From Pseudonocardia broussonetiae (lineage in GTDB: Bacteria; Actinomycetota; Actinomycetes; Mycobacteriales; Pseudonocardiaceae), in NCBI RefSeq assembly GCF_013155125.1, contig NZ_CP053564.1, forward strand, positions 6,331,501 through 6,395,500: 64,000 bases of DNA, given 5' to 3'. Numbering within the stretch: position 1 is the stretch's first letter; the number at the start of each line of letters is the position of its first letter. A program made the position numbers and the translations under genes. Shown here one piece after another: positions 63,423 through 64,000 of this stretch. Under the pieces are notes generated by a model. The model had not been told where the DNA came from, made no database searches, and saw only the letters and a list, made by a program, of their open reading frames with translations.

Positions 63423-64000
63423 TCAGCCCGCGCGCAGGACGGCGAACAGGTCCGGGTCGCTGCGCAGGAGCCGGCGGTAGTTCGCCGCCCACATCTGCTC
63501 GCGGAACCCGTACTTCAGGTAGGCCGTCCGGTAGCTCTCCGCGCGGGTGCGGTCCAGGGGCTTGCCGCCCACCGCCATCGCCGCGAGCTGGTAGCCCGCG
63601 CACAGCTCCATGATCAGCGCCTCCATCGTGACGTGCTCGAGGGAGTCGCCGACGTGCAGCGAGCCGTGGTGGCCCATGAGCAGCGCCTTGCGGTCGCCGA
63701 GCACCTCGACCATCAGCTCGCCCTCCTCCGAGGGCACGAGCTGCGGGTCGTCGACCCACGGCACGACCTCGTCGAGCAGCAGCGCGGCGTAGTCGTAGTA
63801 GACGTCGAACGGGACGTCGGTCGTGCTGAGCACCGACATGTTGCGGGCGTGGGTGTGGATGACGCACTGCACGTCGGGGCGGGCCCGGTAGATCGAGGCG
63901 TGGAAGGTGATCCCGACGGACGCGGGCAGCGTGCCCTGCTCGAGGACGTCCATGTCGAACCCGACCTTGCTGACGTGCTGGGGCAGGGTCTCGTCGAAGT
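63423..64000 (-). CDS. Class II aldolase/adducin family protein (5' end outside window)
   Basis: The gene continues past the window edge; 192 codons are visible. The Zn-binding HTHARN motif, GHHGSLHVGDS and the C-terminal helices match class II aldolase/adducin proteins such as fuculose-phosphate aldolase and CmtD-type decarboxylases. It is cotranscribed with the FMN oxidase. The in-frame ATG at 63953 is internal: the upstream codons FDETLPQHVSKVGFD are also coding in style. Confidence 0.85.
   Translation of the reverse strand, partial: FDETLPQHVSKVGFDMDVLEQGTLPASVGITFHASIYRARPDVQCVIHTHARNMSVLSTTDVPFDVYYDYAALLLDEVVPWVDDPQLVPSEEGELMVEVLGDRKALLMGHHGSLHVGDSLEHVTMEALIMELCAGYQLAAMAVGGKPLDRTRAESYRTAYLKYGFREQMWAANYRRLLRSDPDLFAVLRAG

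Overview
The window is very GC-rich, densely coded DNA from an actinomycete, most likely a Pseudonocardia-like member of the Pseudonocardiaceae. The left end (1-4213) is ordinary chromosome. It holds a DUF4191 membrane protein, a MerR regulator coupled to a free GyrI-like domain, an RDD membrane protein and type I glutamine synthetase (glnA) behind a good four-box GlnR operator.

An integrative element appears to start right after the glnA terminator. A 28-bp sequence at 4310-4337 recurs exactly at 24100-24127. Just inside the left copy sit a small excisionase-like gene and a tyrosine recombinase. The interval carries a DUF4041/GIY-YIG/TerD gene broken by one base, a transmembrane Ser/Thr kinase with a zinc-ribbon membrane partner, a PHA depolymerase (frameshifted) and PHA synthase, and an aromatic catabolic cluster. 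That cluster is a minus-strand operon (class III extradiol dioxygenase, meta-cleavage hydrolase, FAD monooxygenase), a GntR regulator, a plus-strand operon (Rieske dioxygenase alpha and beta, SDR, ACMSD-like amidohydrolase) and an MHS transporter. Three promoters in it share a palindrome of the form CnTG-TGTG-CAnG between -35 and -10, a probable GntR regulon. A diverged second copy of the glnA 3' end plus terminator lies just outside the right repeat, so the site has probably been used more than once.

Right of the island (24345-36125) are an unusual protein with four cold-shock domains, an MDR oxidoreductase, an epimerase, an epoxide-hydrolase-like enzyme, a second MHS transporter, a CocE/NonD hydrolase, and a coupled acyl-CoA synthetase, enoyl-CoA hydratase and SDR set divergent from a TetR gene, with a perfect 9-bp inverted repeat between them.

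After a fused pabB-pabC gene comes a second catabolic district (37997-52785). It holds a KstD-like flavoprotein, NTF2-fold proteins, an LLM flavin oxidoreductase, two amidohydrolases, SDRs, an acyl-CoA ligase, a Rieske ferredoxin, a thiolase-fold protein without the usual nucleophilic Cys plus its DUF35 partner, an unrecognised protein built of two 143-residue repeats, a FadR-type regulator, an acyl-CoA dehydrogenase and an MFS exporter. The pattern suggests CoA-dependent degradation ending in a retro-aldol or thiolytic step, but the substrate cannot be read from sequence.

The right end (52727-64000) has a giant indolepyruvate:ferredoxin oxidoreductase divergent from an Lrp/AsnC regulator, a complete Liv-type ABC importer with a good promoter, an FMN alpha-hydroxy-acid oxidase and the C-terminal part of a class II aldolase cut by the window edge. 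No tRNA, rRNA or CRISPR array was seen.
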